Origin: Rhodanobacter glycinis
GTDB taxonomy: Bacteria; Pseudomonadota; Gammaproteobacteria; Xanthomonadales; Rhodanobacteraceae
Reading direction: 5' to 3'
Assembly: GCF_006438785.1 (NCBI RefSeq)
Contig: NZ_RCZB01000003.1
Coordinates: forward strand, 372,001 to 436,000
Length of the DNA stretch: 64,000 nt
Every line of letters begins with the position of its first letter. The stretch's first letter is position 1. The notes beneath the pieces were generated by a model. The model saw nothing but the letters and a program-made list of their open reading frames with translations. It was not told the origin of the DNA and ran no database searches. Below, piece by piece: positions 26,464 to 35,966 of the stretch. The position numbers and the translations under genes are program-made.

Positions 26464-27384
26464 TCAGCATCGTTCGCAAGCAGCGTCGACCTCCGCCACC
26501 GGCGCTGGTGCGGGTCGACGCCGCGTATTCGCCAGCACCACACCGCCCACGGTGATCGCACCGCCGACCAGGGTCAGCGCACCCGGCTGCTCGCCCAGCC
26601 ACAGCCAGCCGATCAGCACCGCGATCGGCGGCGAGAAATAGATGAAGCTGGAGACCTGCGAAGCGGACGCCTGGCGCAATGCGGCGTTCCACGCGAGGTA
26701 GCCGATGAAGGTCGGCGCGATGCCAAGCCAGAACAGCGCGGCGATGTGCGCGCGTGGCGCGGCCTCCAGTGCCTGCGGCAGATGCAGTCCGAATGGCAGG
26801 GCGCCGAGCGTGCCAGCGAAGAACGTGAACGCGGTGACGCCAAGCATGCTGTTGCGTTCGAACAGCGGTTTCTGCCCCACCCAGTAGAACGCCGAGACCA
26901 GCACACTGATGAGCACCAGCCCCGCCATCGGTTCGAACCTCACCTGCTTGCCGCTGGCCAGCACCACCAGGATCACCCCGACCAGAGCGACGCCAAGGCC
27001 GGCCAGCATGCGCGGTGACAATCTCTCGCCCACCCACACTGCCGACACCGCCGCCGTGGCGGCCGGTATCAGCGAGATCAGGATCGACGCGGTGCCACTG
27101 GCGATGCGCGTTTCGGCGTAGTTGAGGCACAAGTGATACACGGTCAGGCCGGTTACGCCCAGCAACGCCAGTTGCGGCCAGTCGCGCCGGGCGGGCAACG
27201 GTATCCGTTTGACCACCATCAGCGCGGCAAAACACAACGAACCGATGCCAAGGCGCGCCAGGGCCACTTCACCGGGCGTGAAGGAAGTCAACGCGTAAGC
27301 GATCGCGGCATATGCCGACGACCAGGTAAGCAGGGCAATGCCGATGTAGGCGAGCGCGCGACCGTCGAGACGAGCGGTATCCAT
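26464..27384 (-). CDS. EamA-family (DMT) exporter
   Basis: Inner-membrane transporter of 306 residues with ten transmembrane segments in two EamA repeats. The first repeat ends with YHLCLNYAETRIASGTASIL, the second with IGWLWLGEQPGALTLVGGAI, the expected hairpin of these proteins. Substrates in the family include amino acids and other small metabolites. It is divergent from an Lrp/AsnC gene 61 bases away, which probably controls it; an amino acid efflux role follows from that pairing, not from the sequence. The cupin gene is cotranscribed. Confidence 0.9.
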   Translation of the reverse strand: MDTARLDGRALAYIGIALLTWSSAYAAIAYALTSFTPGEVALARLGIGSLCFAALMVVKRIPLPARRDWPQLALLGVTGLTVYHLCLNYAETRIASGTASILISLIPAATAAVSAVWVGERLSPRMLAGLGVALVGVILVVLASGKQVRFEPMAGLVLISVLVSAFYWVGQKPLFERNSMLGVTAFTFFAGTLGALPFGLHLPQALEAAPRAHIAALFWLGIAPTFIGYLAWNAALRQASASQVSSFIYFSPPIAVLIGWLWLGEQPGALTLVGGAITVGGVVLANTRRRPAPAPVAEVDAACERC

Positions 27385-27445
27385 GGGGACGGATTCCTGA
27401 GGTGGGAAGTGCGCATCCTAGTCTTGCCGATCGCGCCGGGGAATA

Positions 27446-28018
27446 ATGCATCGCATCGTTCTCATGATGCTTCGCCAACGATCGAAGCCTTTCACGAGTG
27501 AGCTCACCTTGGAATCGAAAGCGCAGGATTCGAAGCCCGAACTGGACGGCAAGGACTGGCAGCTGCTGGAAGCGCTGCAACGGGACGCCCGCCTGGGCTA
27601 TGCCGAGCTGGGCCGCAAGGTACGGCTGTCCGCCCCGGCGGTGGCCGAGCGGGTGAAGCGACTGGAGGAAGCCGGCGTGATCAGCGGCTATCGCGCCACG
27701 GTCAATCCCAAACGACTGGGCTACGGCATCAGCGCGATGGTCCGGTTGCGTTGCGACGGCATCACCTGCGCGCGCATCGGCGCGCTGGTGGAGGACATCC
27801 CCGAGGTGCTCGAATGCCGCCGCCTGGCCGGCGAGGATTCGGCGCTGCTGCACGTGGTGGCGATGTCGATCAGCCACCTGGAATTCGTGCTCGATCGCCT
27901 GCTGAAAACCGGCGCCAGCAACAGCACCACCACCTTGATCGTGCTGCAGACACCGCATGAGCACCGGCCGCTGACCCGGGCGATGTGGAACGCGGCCGTG
28001 GCCATGTCGCGCGATTGA
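27446..28018 (+). CDS. Lrp/AsnC-family transcriptional regulator
   Basis: Up to 190 residues; the conserved part begins around DGKDWQLLEALQRDARLGYAEL (residues about 33-54), with the helix-turn-helix LGRKVRLSAPAVAERVKRLEEAGVI and a C-terminal RAM domain (RLRCDGITCARIGALVEDIPE) for ligand binding. The usual family length is 150-165, so a start at the TTG of 27509 is also possible; the ATG at 27446 lacks a clear ribosome binding site. The gene is divergent from an EamA exporter and cupin pair, which it probably senses a substrate for. Local or global role cannot be told. Confidence 0.9.
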   Translation: MHRIVLMMLRQRSKPFTSELTLESKAQDSKPELDGKDWQLLEALQRDARLGYAELGRKVRLSAPAVAERVKRLEEAGVISGYRATVNPKRLGYGISAMVRLRCDGITCARIGALVEDIPEVLECRRLAGEDSALLHVVAMSISHLEFVLDRLLKTGASNSTTTLIVLQTPHEHRPLTRAMWNAAVAMSRD

Positions 28019-28209
28019 GCGTCATGCCGACATGGCATGCTCTGCGCCGGCCACCGCGGCGGCTGGAGTCCGGTTTTCATTCGGGCCTATCATCGGCCTC
28101 GATGCGATCGTGCTGGAGCGGGTCGCGACGTGCCCTTCGCTCCGCGATGAAGAGCCCGCACACCTTCGAACGGCAGGCTCAATACCCTTCCCCATTTTGA
28201 TCGATTCCG

Positions 28210-29916
28210 ATGACTGACCAACCCACCGACAAGCCAACCGCGCCATCCACCGATGCGCCGCTCAATCCGGAACGCCGCCGCCTTCTCGGCGGCATGGCGA
28301 TGGCCGGTGCGGCACTCACCCTGGGCGCCTGCACACCACTCGATGGCAGCCGCGCGACCACGGCCGGCACACAGGAGCTGCCTGCCGCGGTGCTCGATGC
28401 CCTGCTGCGCCAGCACATCCAGCAGGTGGTCGTGCTGTACGCCGAGAACCGCAGCTTCAACAATCTGTTTGCGCAATTCCCGGGACTCGCCCAGCCGCTG
28501 GAAGATCTGCACTCGCCGAAGTACCTGCAGCGCGATCGCGACGGCACCGTGCTCACCACGCTGCCACCGATCTGGGGCGGCCTGGCACCGCATGCGCAAA
28601 CCGTCGATGGCCGGCATTACCAGATCGACGAACATGCCATCAGCGGCCTGCCGAACCGGCCCTTTGCGTTGCACACGCCGGATGGTGCGCCGCTGCCGCA
28701 CGGCGTGGTCACCCGCGACCTGGTGCATCGCTTCTACGAAAACCAGCTGCAGATCAACGGTGGCCGCAACGACGGCTTCGTCGCCTGGGGCAACACCGGC
28801 GCGATGGTGATGGGCCACTACGCCGACGGCGCCACGAACCTGCGCCTGTGGCAGCTCGCGCAGCAATACACCTTGTGCGACAACTTCTTCATGGGCGCCT
28901 TCGGCGGCTCGTTCCTCAACCATCATTACCTCGCTGCGGCGCAGCCGCCGTTCTATCCGAACGCTGATCAGGGCCCGGCGAAATTTCAGATCGCCGTGGT
29001 GGAGGGCGACGACCCCACCGGCATCCGTCCGAAGCTGGCTGACGACTCCCCGGCCAGCGCGATGCAGGGCCGCTCGAAATTTGCCGCGCCCGACGCGCTC
29101 ACACCCGACTTCTGGGCGGTCAACACGATGGGCCCGGCCTATGCACCGGCGTTCACCCACGACAAGCACGATCCGTTGCGCGCCGACGTCACCAGTCCGA
29201 CCACGCTGCCGCCGCAGGCGCATCAGACCATCGGCGACGCGCTGTCGCAGGCCGGTGTCGACTGGGCCTGGTACGCCGGTGGCTGGCAGCTTGCGCTGGA
29301 CGGCCATGGCGACGGTGATCACCACGTGTTTCCGGAAGTGCCGAATTTCCAGATCCATCACCAACCGTTCAACTACTTCCGCCAGTTCGCACCGGGCACG
29401 CCGGCACGGCAGCAGCACCTGCGCGATGGCGGCGTCGGCAGCCGTGCCGACAGCAACCACTTCATCGCCGCGATCGAGGCCGGCACGCTGCCGCCGGTAA
29501 CGTTCTACAAGCCGCAGGGCGACCTCAACATGCACGCCGGCTATTCCAGCGTGGCTTCGGGCGACGAGCATCTGGCGCAGGTCGTCGAGGCGCTGCAGAA
29601 GAGTCCGCAGTGGCCGCACATGCTGGTGGTGATCACGGTAGACGAGAACGGTGGCTGGTGGGACCACGTGGCGCCGCCCAAGGGCGATCGCTGGGGGCCG
29701 GGTTCGCGCATCCCCGCGCTGATCGTGTCGCCGTTCGCGAAGAAGGGCTTTGTCGACCACACCATCTACGACACCGGCTCGATCCTGCGTTTCATCACCC
29801 GCCGCTTCGGCCTGAAGCAGCTGCCCGGACTCAAGCTGCGCGATGCCGCCATGATCGCCGCCGGCGGACCGCCGCCGGGCGACCTCACCGCCGCCCTGCA
29901 ATTCGAGGCCAGCTGA
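28210..29916 (+). CDS. Tat-exported lipoprotein phosphoesterase (AcpA/phospholipase C family)
   Basis: Secreted phosphatase or phospholipase C of 568 residues. An unusually long n-region leads to the twin-arginine motif RRRLLGG (about 23-29) and a hydrophobic core ending in lipobox LGAC at about residue 42, suggesting Tat export and lipid anchoring. Family motifs are VVLYAENRSFNNLF (E and N metal ligands), FMGAFGGSFLNHHYL (probably the nucleophile serine/threonine region), HAGYSSVASGDEHLAQVV and VVITVDENGGWWDHV (DENGG metal site). Substrates in the family are phosphate esters or phosphatidylcholine. It is followed after 26 bases by pip. Separate promoter not identified. Confidence 0.9.
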   Translation: MTDQPTDKPTAPSTDAPLNPERRRLLGGMAMAGAALTLGACTPLDGSRATTAGTQELPAAVLDALLRQHIQQVVVLYAENRSFNNLFAQFPGLAQPLEDLHSPKYLQRDRDGTVLTTLPPIWGGLAPHAQTVDGRHYQIDEHAISGLPNRPFALHTPDGAPLPHGVVTRDLVHRFYENQLQINGGRNDGFVAWGNTGAMVMGHYADGATNLRLWQLAQQYTLCDNFFMGAFGGSFLNHHYLAAAQPPFYPNADQGPAKFQIAVVEGDDPTGIRPKLADDSPASAMQGRSKFAAPDALTPDFWAVNTMGPAYAPAFTHDKHDPLRADVTSPTTLPPQAHQTIGDALSQAGVDWAWYAGGWQLALDGHGDGDHHVFPEVPNFQIHHQPFNYFRQFAPGTPARQQHLRDGGVGSRADSNHFIAAIEAGTLPPVTFYKPQGDLNMHAGYSSVASGDEHLAQVVEALQKSPQWPHMLVVITVDENGGWWDHVAPPKGDRWGPGSRIPALIVSPFAKKGFVDHTIYDTGSILRFITRRFGLKQLPGLKLRDAAMIAAGGPPPGDLTAALQFEAS

Positions 29917-29942
29917 CCACCGACTTTACGGACACCCTTCCC

Positions 29943-30896
29943 ATGCGCCAGATGTACCCCGACATCGAGCCGTACCAGACCCACCGCCTTGCGGTCGATC
30001 CGCTGCACACGCTGCATGTGGAGGAATGCGGCAACCCCGACGGCCTGCCGGTGGTGTTCCTGCACGGCGGCCCCGGTGCGGGTCTGGCCACCTACCATCG
30101 ACGCTTCTTCGACCCGGCGCGTTACCGCATCGTGCTGTTCGACCAGCGCGGTGCCGGCAAGTCCACCCCGTTCGCCGAACTCACCGACAACACCACCTGG
30201 CACCTGGTCGCCGACATCGAGACGATCCGCGATCAGCTCGGCATCGAACGCTGGGTGGTGTTCGGCGGCTCATGGGGTTCGACCCTGGCACTGGCGTATG
30301 CACAGACCCATCCCGAACGCGTGCTCGCGCTGGTGCTGCGCGGCATCTTTCTGGGGCGGCCGCCGGAGCTGCGCTGGTTCAACGAGATCGACGGCGGCGC
30401 CTCGCAGATCTTTCCCGAGCGCTGGGCGCACTTTCTCGATTTCATCCCGATCGAGGAACGCGACTCGATGCTGGATGCCTACTGGCGCCGCCTGACCAGC
30501 AACGACGAAACGGTGCGCCTTGCCGCCGCGAAGGCATGGAGTGCATGGGAAGGTGGCAGCACCACGCTATTGCACGATCCCGATGCTGGTGGCGATTTCG
30601 AGGACCCGCACAAGGCGGTCAGCCTGGCGGTGATGGAAGCGCATTATTTCCGCCACGCGATCTTTCTCGAACCCGACCAGCTGCTGCGCGACATCGATCG
30701 TATCCGGCATATCCCCGCCACCATCGTGCATGGCCGCTACGACATCATCTGCCCGGTGCGCAGCGCGTGGGACCTGAGCCAGGCATGGCCGCAGGCGGAT
30801 CTGCACGTGGTGCTGGCCGGCCACAGCGCGGCCGACCCGGCGATCGTCGATCAACTGGTGCAGGCCACCGACCGGCTGGCCGATCGATACGTTTAA
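29943..30896 (+). CDS. pip: Prolyl iminopeptidase
   Basis: Alpha/beta hydrolase of 317 residues that removes N-terminal proline from peptides in the cytoplasm. The oxyanion region is FLHGGPGAGLATYHR (about residues 38-52), then FDQRGAGKSTP, the nucleophile elbow GGSWGSTLAL with catalytic Ser, VLRGIFLGRPPELRWF, and C-terminal GRYDIICPV (Asp) and GHSAADPAIV (His). The ATG at 29943 gives the classic MRQMYPDIEPYQ start. These match the proline iminopeptidase family closely. Convergent with the AsmA-like gene. Confidence 0.96.
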   Translation: MRQMYPDIEPYQTHRLAVDPLHTLHVEECGNPDGLPVVFLHGGPGAGLATYHRRFFDPARYRIVLFDQRGAGKSTPFAELTDNTTWHLVADIETIRDQLGIERWVVFGGSWGSTLALAYAQTHPERVLALVLRGIFLGRPPELRWFNEIDGGASQIFPERWAHFLDFIPIEERDSMLDAYWRRLTSNDETVRLAAAKAWSAWEGGSTTLLHDPDAGGDFEDPHKAVSLAVMEAHYFRHAIFLEPDQLLRDIDRIRHIPATIVHGRYDIICPVRSAWDLSQAWPQADLHVVLAGHSAADPAIVDQLVQATDRLADRYV

Positions 30897-30911
30897 CCAG
30901 ACGCGTCCGGC

Positions 30912-33101
30912 TCAACGCGTCGAGGTGGCTTCAGCCGGAATCAGATCCGGCTGCGCCTGGTACCAGCGTTGGGCATGCAACAGGTGGAAGTGGCGCTTGC
31001 CATCGGCCAGCGCCACGCCCAGACCCAGCACGCCCCAGCGCGCGTAGAGATCGCCACTTGGTTTGCCCTCGCTCACATGCAGATGCGCAAACAGATCGAC
31101 GCGCCGGTTGCTCGCTACCAGATGGTCGAGAATGAAATCACCACGCTGCGCCTCGACCTCGGCGTGCGCAGTGGCGCGGCCGTCGTTGATCACGTTGGCG
31201 ATCCATTTGGGAAACGCACTGCGATCGGCGAACAGCGAAAGCAGCAAACTGACATCCTTCATCACCAGCGTGGCGCTGCCGCGTACGCGCATGGGGCGAT
31301 CCCAATCCAGACGTCCATGCTGCAAGGTGATCTTTGCCCACCACGGCGGCGCATGGGAACCCTCCATGCGCACGCCATCCAGATCCAGCGTGAAGTTCTC
31401 CAGATCGAAGGCGTGGCCGGCGCGTCTGGCGCGGTCGATTCGCGTATCCATCGTGAGCTTGCCGGCGAGGCGCGACACACCCAGTGCAAGTCGTGCGGCC
31501 GCGCTGCTCATCTGCATGTGGCCAGCACTCACATCGCCCTTGCCATCGATGCTGAAGTCGGTGGACATCCGACCGGCACCCTGCAGGAAATACAGACTCT
31601 TGCCGGGCAGATAGCGGTTGTAGGCGCGCAGGTCGGGAATGTCCGCGTCGGCGAAGTGCAGCCTGGCCGTGAACGCCTGGCGGAACCTGGCCAGGTCGTC
31701 GGACGACTGCAGGTTCACCTGCAGCGCATGGCCGCGCAGATAGGCCTGGCCTGCCGCGGCGCGTGGCGCCAGCGTGAAACGCTCCATCGCAAGATCCGCC
31801 AGCAGCCGCGTGCCGCCTGCACCCGCCACGACGCGCGCCTGTGCCTGCGCGCTGCCGGCGAACACGTTGTCAAGGATGTTCGCCACCAGGGCCACCTGCG
31901 GCACGTCGACATGCGTGCCGGGCGCCAGCCGTCCGGCATCGATCTGCAGGGCGCCGACGATATCGCCCGCACCATCCAGTTGCAGCCAGGGCTTGGACAT
32001 CGTCAACGGCGCAAGCCAGTTCAGCGAGGCGAAATGCCAGCGGCCTTCGACGGTGCCGGAAAGCAGCCGCAACACCTCGCCAGACGAAGGGCGCGGCAAC
32101 AGCTGCCGGCTGGCGAACTGCAGGTGCGCCTCCAGCTGGTTCGCTGCCATGGCGCTGCCGGCGCCCGTGGGTGGTGGAATCCGCGCATCGATCATCACGG
32201 CATCGGCCTGCACGGCAAGATCGAGCTGGCCGCGACGTTGTTGCTGGGTTCCATCGGCATCGGTGATCGCCACCGGCGCGTTCCATTGCAGGTGTCCGCC
32301 CGGCGCCAGCGTGCCGTGATCCAGCAGGAAGTCCGCGCTGAGATGACCATCCAGCGGCGACAGCCTGACCGCCAGCGCGCCAGCCTTGTCGGCACCCAGC
32401 GCGATCGACGGCGTGGCGCCTTCCACGACGGCATGAATCTTCGCCCGCTCGAGTTTCTGCCAACCCGGCAGCTGCTCGTGGATGAAAGGATCGAACGCAA
32501 AATGGACATCGAGCCTGGCGTCGTGCAGCAACTCCAGCTGCCGGTAGCGCAGACGCACCTTCGGCATCAAGACGCGCGAGGGGAAAATGGCCGTCGAACC
32601 GCCGCGCAACTGATGGGTGAAGCCAAGCTCGGCCTCGCCACCACCATCGGCGACCAGATCACCCAGGCGCACCTGCCGCAATGACACCGTGCTGATGCGA
32701 TCGACCGTGATGCGCCAGGCATCGCTCCGCCACGGTGGCGGCTTGAGGTCGATGCTGGTCGGTTGGATATCGAGGCTCACCGCCGTGGTGCGGACCGGCC
32801 CGAAACGCAGTTCGCGCCGAAGCAGCGGCCACAGCATGATCCGGCCGCTCGCCACATCGCCCTGAGCGCTCCACAGCAATTGTCGCGCGTGACCATGCAA
32901 CCGCAGATCATGCGCATGGATCTGCCCCGGCCACAGCGTCCACGCCCAGGCCCATTGCGCTTGAAAAATTTCCGGCTTGCGATTGACCTCGGCCGGAGCC
33001 AGCGGGCTATTCAAAAAAATATTGCCGCCGATCAGGTAGCACGCATACAGCACACCCAACAGCCACAGCAGTCGACGCATGGGTGCAGGCAATGTGCGCA
33101 T
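30912..33101 (-). CDS. AsmA-like inner membrane protein of unknown function
   Basis: Protein of about 729 residues from the ATG at 33101 (another at 33080 is possible; neither has a strong ribosome binding site). One N-terminal membrane helix (LLWLLGVLYACYLIGGNIF) is followed by a long periplasmic part of repeated beta-strand units with patterns such as LHLQFASRQL and VKGRWHFASLNW, similar to AsmA/TamB-type lipid-transport bridge proteins. The C-terminal portion has WANVINDGRATAHAEVEAQRG, typical of such repeats. No catalytic motif. Role in outer membrane lipid or protein traffic is an inference from fold style only. It is divergent from an SDR gene with 272 bases between them, which hold no recognisable gene. 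Confidence 0.6.
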   Translation of the reverse strand: MRTLPAPMRRLLWLLGVLYACYLIGGNIFLNSPLAPAEVNRKPEIFQAQWAWAWTLWPGQIHAHDLRLHGHARQLLWSAQGDVASGRIMLWPLLRRELRFGPVRTTAVSLDIQPTSIDLKPPPWRSDAWRITVDRISTVSLRQVRLGDLVADGGGEAELGFTHQLRGGSTAIFPSRVLMPKVRLRYRQLELLHDARLDVHFAFDPFIHEQLPGWQKLERAKIHAVVEGATPSIALGADKAGALAVRLSPLDGHLSADFLLDHGTLAPGGHLQWNAPVAITDADGTQQQRRGQLDLAVQADAVMIDARIPPPTGAGSAMAANQLEAHLQFASRQLLPRPSSGEVLRLLSGTVEGRWHFASLNWLAPLTMSKPWLQLDGAGDIVGALQIDAGRLAPGTHVDVPQVALVANILDNVFAGSAQAQARVVAGAGGTRLLADLAMERFTLAPRAAAGQAYLRGHALQVNLQSSDDLARFRQAFTARLHFADADIPDLRAYNRYLPGKSLYFLQGAGRMSTDFSIDGKGDVSAGHMQMSSAAARLALGVSRLAGKLTMDTRIDRARRAGHAFDLENFTLDLDGVRMEGSHAPPWWAKITLQHGRLDWDRPMRVRGSATLVMKDVSLLLSLFADRSAFPKWIANVINDGRATAHAEVEAQRGDFILDHLVASNRRVDLFAHLHVSEGKPSGDLYARWGVLGLGVALADGKRHFHLLHAQRWYQAQPDLIPAEATSTR

Positions 33102-33373
33102 CAGCTTCGGTTCGCGGCATGGACGGTCCAGCATGGCGATATCTGCGTGATGGCTCGGTGGAGCTTGCGCGCGTCGTACTGGAAAGATGAGTTGGGAACC
33201 ACCAATCACTGGCCAAGGAGATGAGCGCTGCACCCATCCGCACGCGCGATGGCATACTCGAATGCGGTCGTCTTGGGCAAATGCTGGAGTCCCAGGCCCA
33301 TGTCGATTGCGAATTTCGTCGACTCGCATCTCCGGCAGCGTCAAACCACATCGTTGGCCATAGGGGTCCATCC

Positions 33374-34666
33374 ATGCGTGTGCTGGTTACCGGAGCCTAC
33401 GGCTTCATCGGTGCGCATATCGTCGCGGCGCTGAGTGCAGCCGATCACGAAGTGATCTGCGTCGTACGCGACGCGCGTATCGACTCACGTTTTCCCGGAC
33501 TGCGTGCGATTGCCTGCGACATGGCACGCGATATCCACAGCGCAGATTGGACAAGCCGTCTCGATGGCATCCAGGCCGTGGTCAATTGCGCGGGGATCCT
33601 GCGCGAACGCGGTGCCGACACGTTCGCGGCGGTACATGAGCAGGCGCCGCTCGCACTTTTCCATGCCAGCCAGCAGATGGGTGTGCAGCGGGTAATCCAG
33701 ATTTCCGCACTTGGCAATGCCATCGATGGCGAGTTCATCGCATCCAAACATTGTTGCGACGAGGCGCTGGCCGCACTCGATCTGGACTGGCTGGTGCTGC
33801 GTCCTTCGCTGGTCTACAGCGCACGTGGCTCCTACGGCGGTACGTCCCTGTTACGTGGATTGGCGGCGTTACCCGGTTTCGTGCCGCTGCCGGGTCGCGG
33901 CGAACAACAAGTACAACCGATCGAAGCGGAGGATGTCGGCGCAGCGGTTGTGGCTGCGCTGGCACGATCACAGTGCGCTCGCGAAGTGATCGAACTGATT
34001 GGGCCCGAAGTAATGACTTTGCGCGACTATCTGTTCGCTTGGCGGCGCTGGCTTGGCTTCGGCCCCGCCCGCACACTGACTGTTCCCGCCACGCTGGTAC
34101 GCATGGCCAGCGTGATCGGCGAGCGCCTTGGCAACGGTCCCATGGGACAGACCATGACGCGCATGCTCGAACGCGGCAATGTCGGTGCGCCCGATGCGGC
34201 GATGCGCTTGCACCAATCTCTCGGACTGACGCCACGACCGTTGCTGCGCGCACTCGATGAAACACCGAGTCATGTGCAGGATCGCTGGCACGCGCGGTTG
34301 TATTTCTGGCTTCCCGCGCTGCGCGTGCTGATCGCATTGCTGTGGGTCGGCTCCGGCGTGGTCGGATGGCTGGCGTCGCGTACTGCTGTGATGGCATTGG
34401 CTGCCGACACCCCCCTCTCTGCCAATGCATCGTTCATGCTGGCTCGACTTACCGGCACGGCCGATCTGCTGCTTGGCGTGTTGTGCCTGTCGCGCTGGCG
34501 CCCACGCCTGGTACTGACCTTGATGTTGCTGATGCTGCTCGGCTACACGCTGGGCATAGGCATCCTGTGGCCGGCACATTGGCTCGATCCGTTCGGCGGC
34601 CTTTTGAAGAACCTGCCGCTGATCGCGGCGCTCGCTATCCTGCTGGCCACGGACGAGCGTCGATGA
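33374..34666 (+). CDS. SDR-family NAD(P)-binding protein fused to a DoxX-like domain
   Basis: Protein of 430 residues. The N-terminal half is an extended short-chain dehydrogenase with MRVLVTGAYGFIGAHIV (nucleotide binding) and a NAD-type middle (VVNCAGILRERGADTF, LRPSLVY, EDVGAAVVAALARS). The C-terminal 130 residues contain four hydrophobic helices (LPALRVLIALLWVGSG, LARLTGTADLLLG, LVLTLMLLMLLGYTLGIG) like the DoxX_3 family. The fusion suggests a membrane-tied redox protein. Its TGA stop overlaps the ATG of a DUF2269 gene, so the two work together. Substrate unknown; NmrA-like sugar or quinone binding is possible. Confidence 0.85.
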   Translation: MRVLVTGAYGFIGAHIVAALSAADHEVICVVRDARIDSRFPGLRAIACDMARDIHSADWTSRLDGIQAVVNCAGILRERGADTFAAVHEQAPLALFHASQQMGVQRVIQISALGNAIDGEFIASKHCCDEALAALDLDWLVLRPSLVYSARGSYGGTSLLRGLAALPGFVPLPGRGEQQVQPIEAEDVGAAVVAALARSQCAREVIELIGPEVMTLRDYLFAWRRWLGFGPARTLTVPATLVRMASVIGERLGNGPMGQTMTRMLERGNVGAPDAAMRLHQSLGLTPRPLLRALDETPSHVQDRWHARLYFWLPALRVLIALLWVGSGVVGWLASRTAVMALAADTPLSANASFMLARLTGTADLLLGVLCLSRWRPRLVLTLMLLMLLGYTLGIGILWPAHWLDPFGGLLKNLPLIAALAILLATDERR

Positions 34667-35139
34667 ACACCTACGCCCTGTTGAAGACCGTACACATCCT
34701 CTCTTCCACGCTGCTGTTCGGCACTGGACTGGGCACCGCGTTCTTCATGTGGTTCACCCATCGCACCGGCCAGGTTGCCGCAATCGCAACGGCGGCGCGG
34801 TTGACTGTCCGGGCGGATTTCCTGTTCACCACGCCGGCGGTGATCGTGCAGCCGCTGTCGGGTTTTCTGCTAATGCGGCTGATGGGCTTCGATCTGCATG
34901 CGCACTGGTTGCAGGCCAGCATCGCGTTATACGCGCTTGCCGGCACATGCTGGCTGCCCGTGGTATGGCTGCAATGGCGTGCGTGCAAGCTCGCCGGTAC
35001 TGCCTTGCGTGAAGGCACGCCGCTGCCATCGGCCTACCATCGTTGCATGCAGATCTGGTTCGCGCTGGGGTGGCCGGCATTTCTCGCAGTGATCGCGATC
35101 TTCTGGCTGATGGTGGCCAAACCGCCGCTGTGGAGCTGA
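34663..35139 (+). CDS. DUF2269 family membrane protein
   Basis: Protein of 158 residues with four transmembrane segments, starting KTVHILSSTLLFGTGLGTAFFMW (the conserved HILSSTxLFG... opening of DUF2269), then a charged loop around RADFLFTTPAVIVQPLSGF, and a last helix ending in MVAKPPLW. It overlaps the preceding SDR-DoxX gene by four bases (ATGA) and should be cotranslated. Function is not known; the pair may form a small redox complex in the inner membrane. Confidence 0.85.
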   Translation: MNTYALLKTVHILSSTLLFGTGLGTAFFMWFTHRTGQVAAIATAARLTVRADFLFTTPAVIVQPLSGFLLMRLMGFDLHAHWLQASIALYALAGTCWLPVVWLQWRACKLAGTALREGTPLPSAYHRCMQIWFALGWPAFLAVIAIFWLMVAKPPLWS

Positions 35140-35252
35140 GTGCCGGCCGCATGGCCAGTTGATAGCCGCCTCAGATCGTCCGCAAGAAACGGATATTGCG
35201 CATAGTCGGTCACAGCCAGTATTGGCATCTCCCACTCACAGGAATGCTGGCC

Positions 35253-35894
35253 ATGCTGACATTGTTCGACTACCTGCCATCGCAGAACGCATGGAAGGTG
35301 CGTCTGCTGTTGAATCATCTTGGCCGGCCGTATCACACGGTGCCGATCAGCATCTTCGAAGGCGAAGGCCAGACTGCGGAATTCCGGCGCATCAATCCGA
35401 CCGGCACGGTGCCGGCGATCCAGCTGGACGATGGCCGCGTGCTGGCCGAGTCGAATGCGATCCTCGCGTATCTCGCCGACGGCACGCCGTATCTGCCGAG
35501 AGATCCGTTCGACCGCGCCAAGGTGCAGCAATGGCTGCATTTCGAGCAGGAGCGGGTGGAATCGGTGATCGGCTCGCTGCGCCACTGGACGATGACCGGC
35601 AAGCTGGCGCGTCGCTCGCCGGAGATGATCGAGGCCAAGCGCCGCGGCGCCGTGCGATCGCTGGGCATTCTCGATAGCGAATTGGCGACACGGCCGTTCA
35701 TTGCCGGCGACCGCTACACCATCGCCGACATGGCGATCTTCGCCTATGCCAGCCGCGCGGAGGAAGCCGGCCTGTCGCTGGAGATGTGCCCGCACTTTCG
35801 CGCGTGGATCGCACGGGTCGAGGCGCAGCCGGGCTTTCTCGCCATCGCGCATCCGTACTCGATCGATCCGTATTCGACGCGGGAGTTGCCTTGA
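35253..35894 (+). CDS. Glutathione S-transferase family protein
   Basis: Cytosolic protein of 213 residues with an N-terminal thioredoxin-like domain (LTLFDYLPSQNAWKVRLLLN) and a C-terminal helical domain. The motifs NPTGTVPAIQLDDGRVLAESNAI (glutathione gamma-glutamyl binding, ES dipeptide) and FIAGDRYTIADMAIFAY (N-capping box) are typical. The active-site position shows Ser in SQNAWKVR. ATG 35253 was chosen for AGGA about nine bases upstream. Substrate is not predictable. It lies alone between DUF2269 and an M1 peptidase gene. Confidence 0.9.
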   Translation: MLTLFDYLPSQNAWKVRLLLNHLGRPYHTVPISIFEGEGQTAEFRRINPTGTVPAIQLDDGRVLAESNAILAYLADGTPYLPRDPFDRAKVQQWLHFEQERVESVIGSLRHWTMTGKLARRSPEMIEAKRRGAVRSLGILDSELATRPFIAGDRYTIADMAIFAYASRAEEAGLSLEMCPHFRAWIARVEAQPGFLAIAHPYSIDPYSTRELP

Positions 35895-35966
35895 CCCGGC
35901 TTTCGTCACGGGCGGTGATAGCGACGGCGATGGCATACTCGGCGTTTTCCGGCCCGAGAGTTCCCC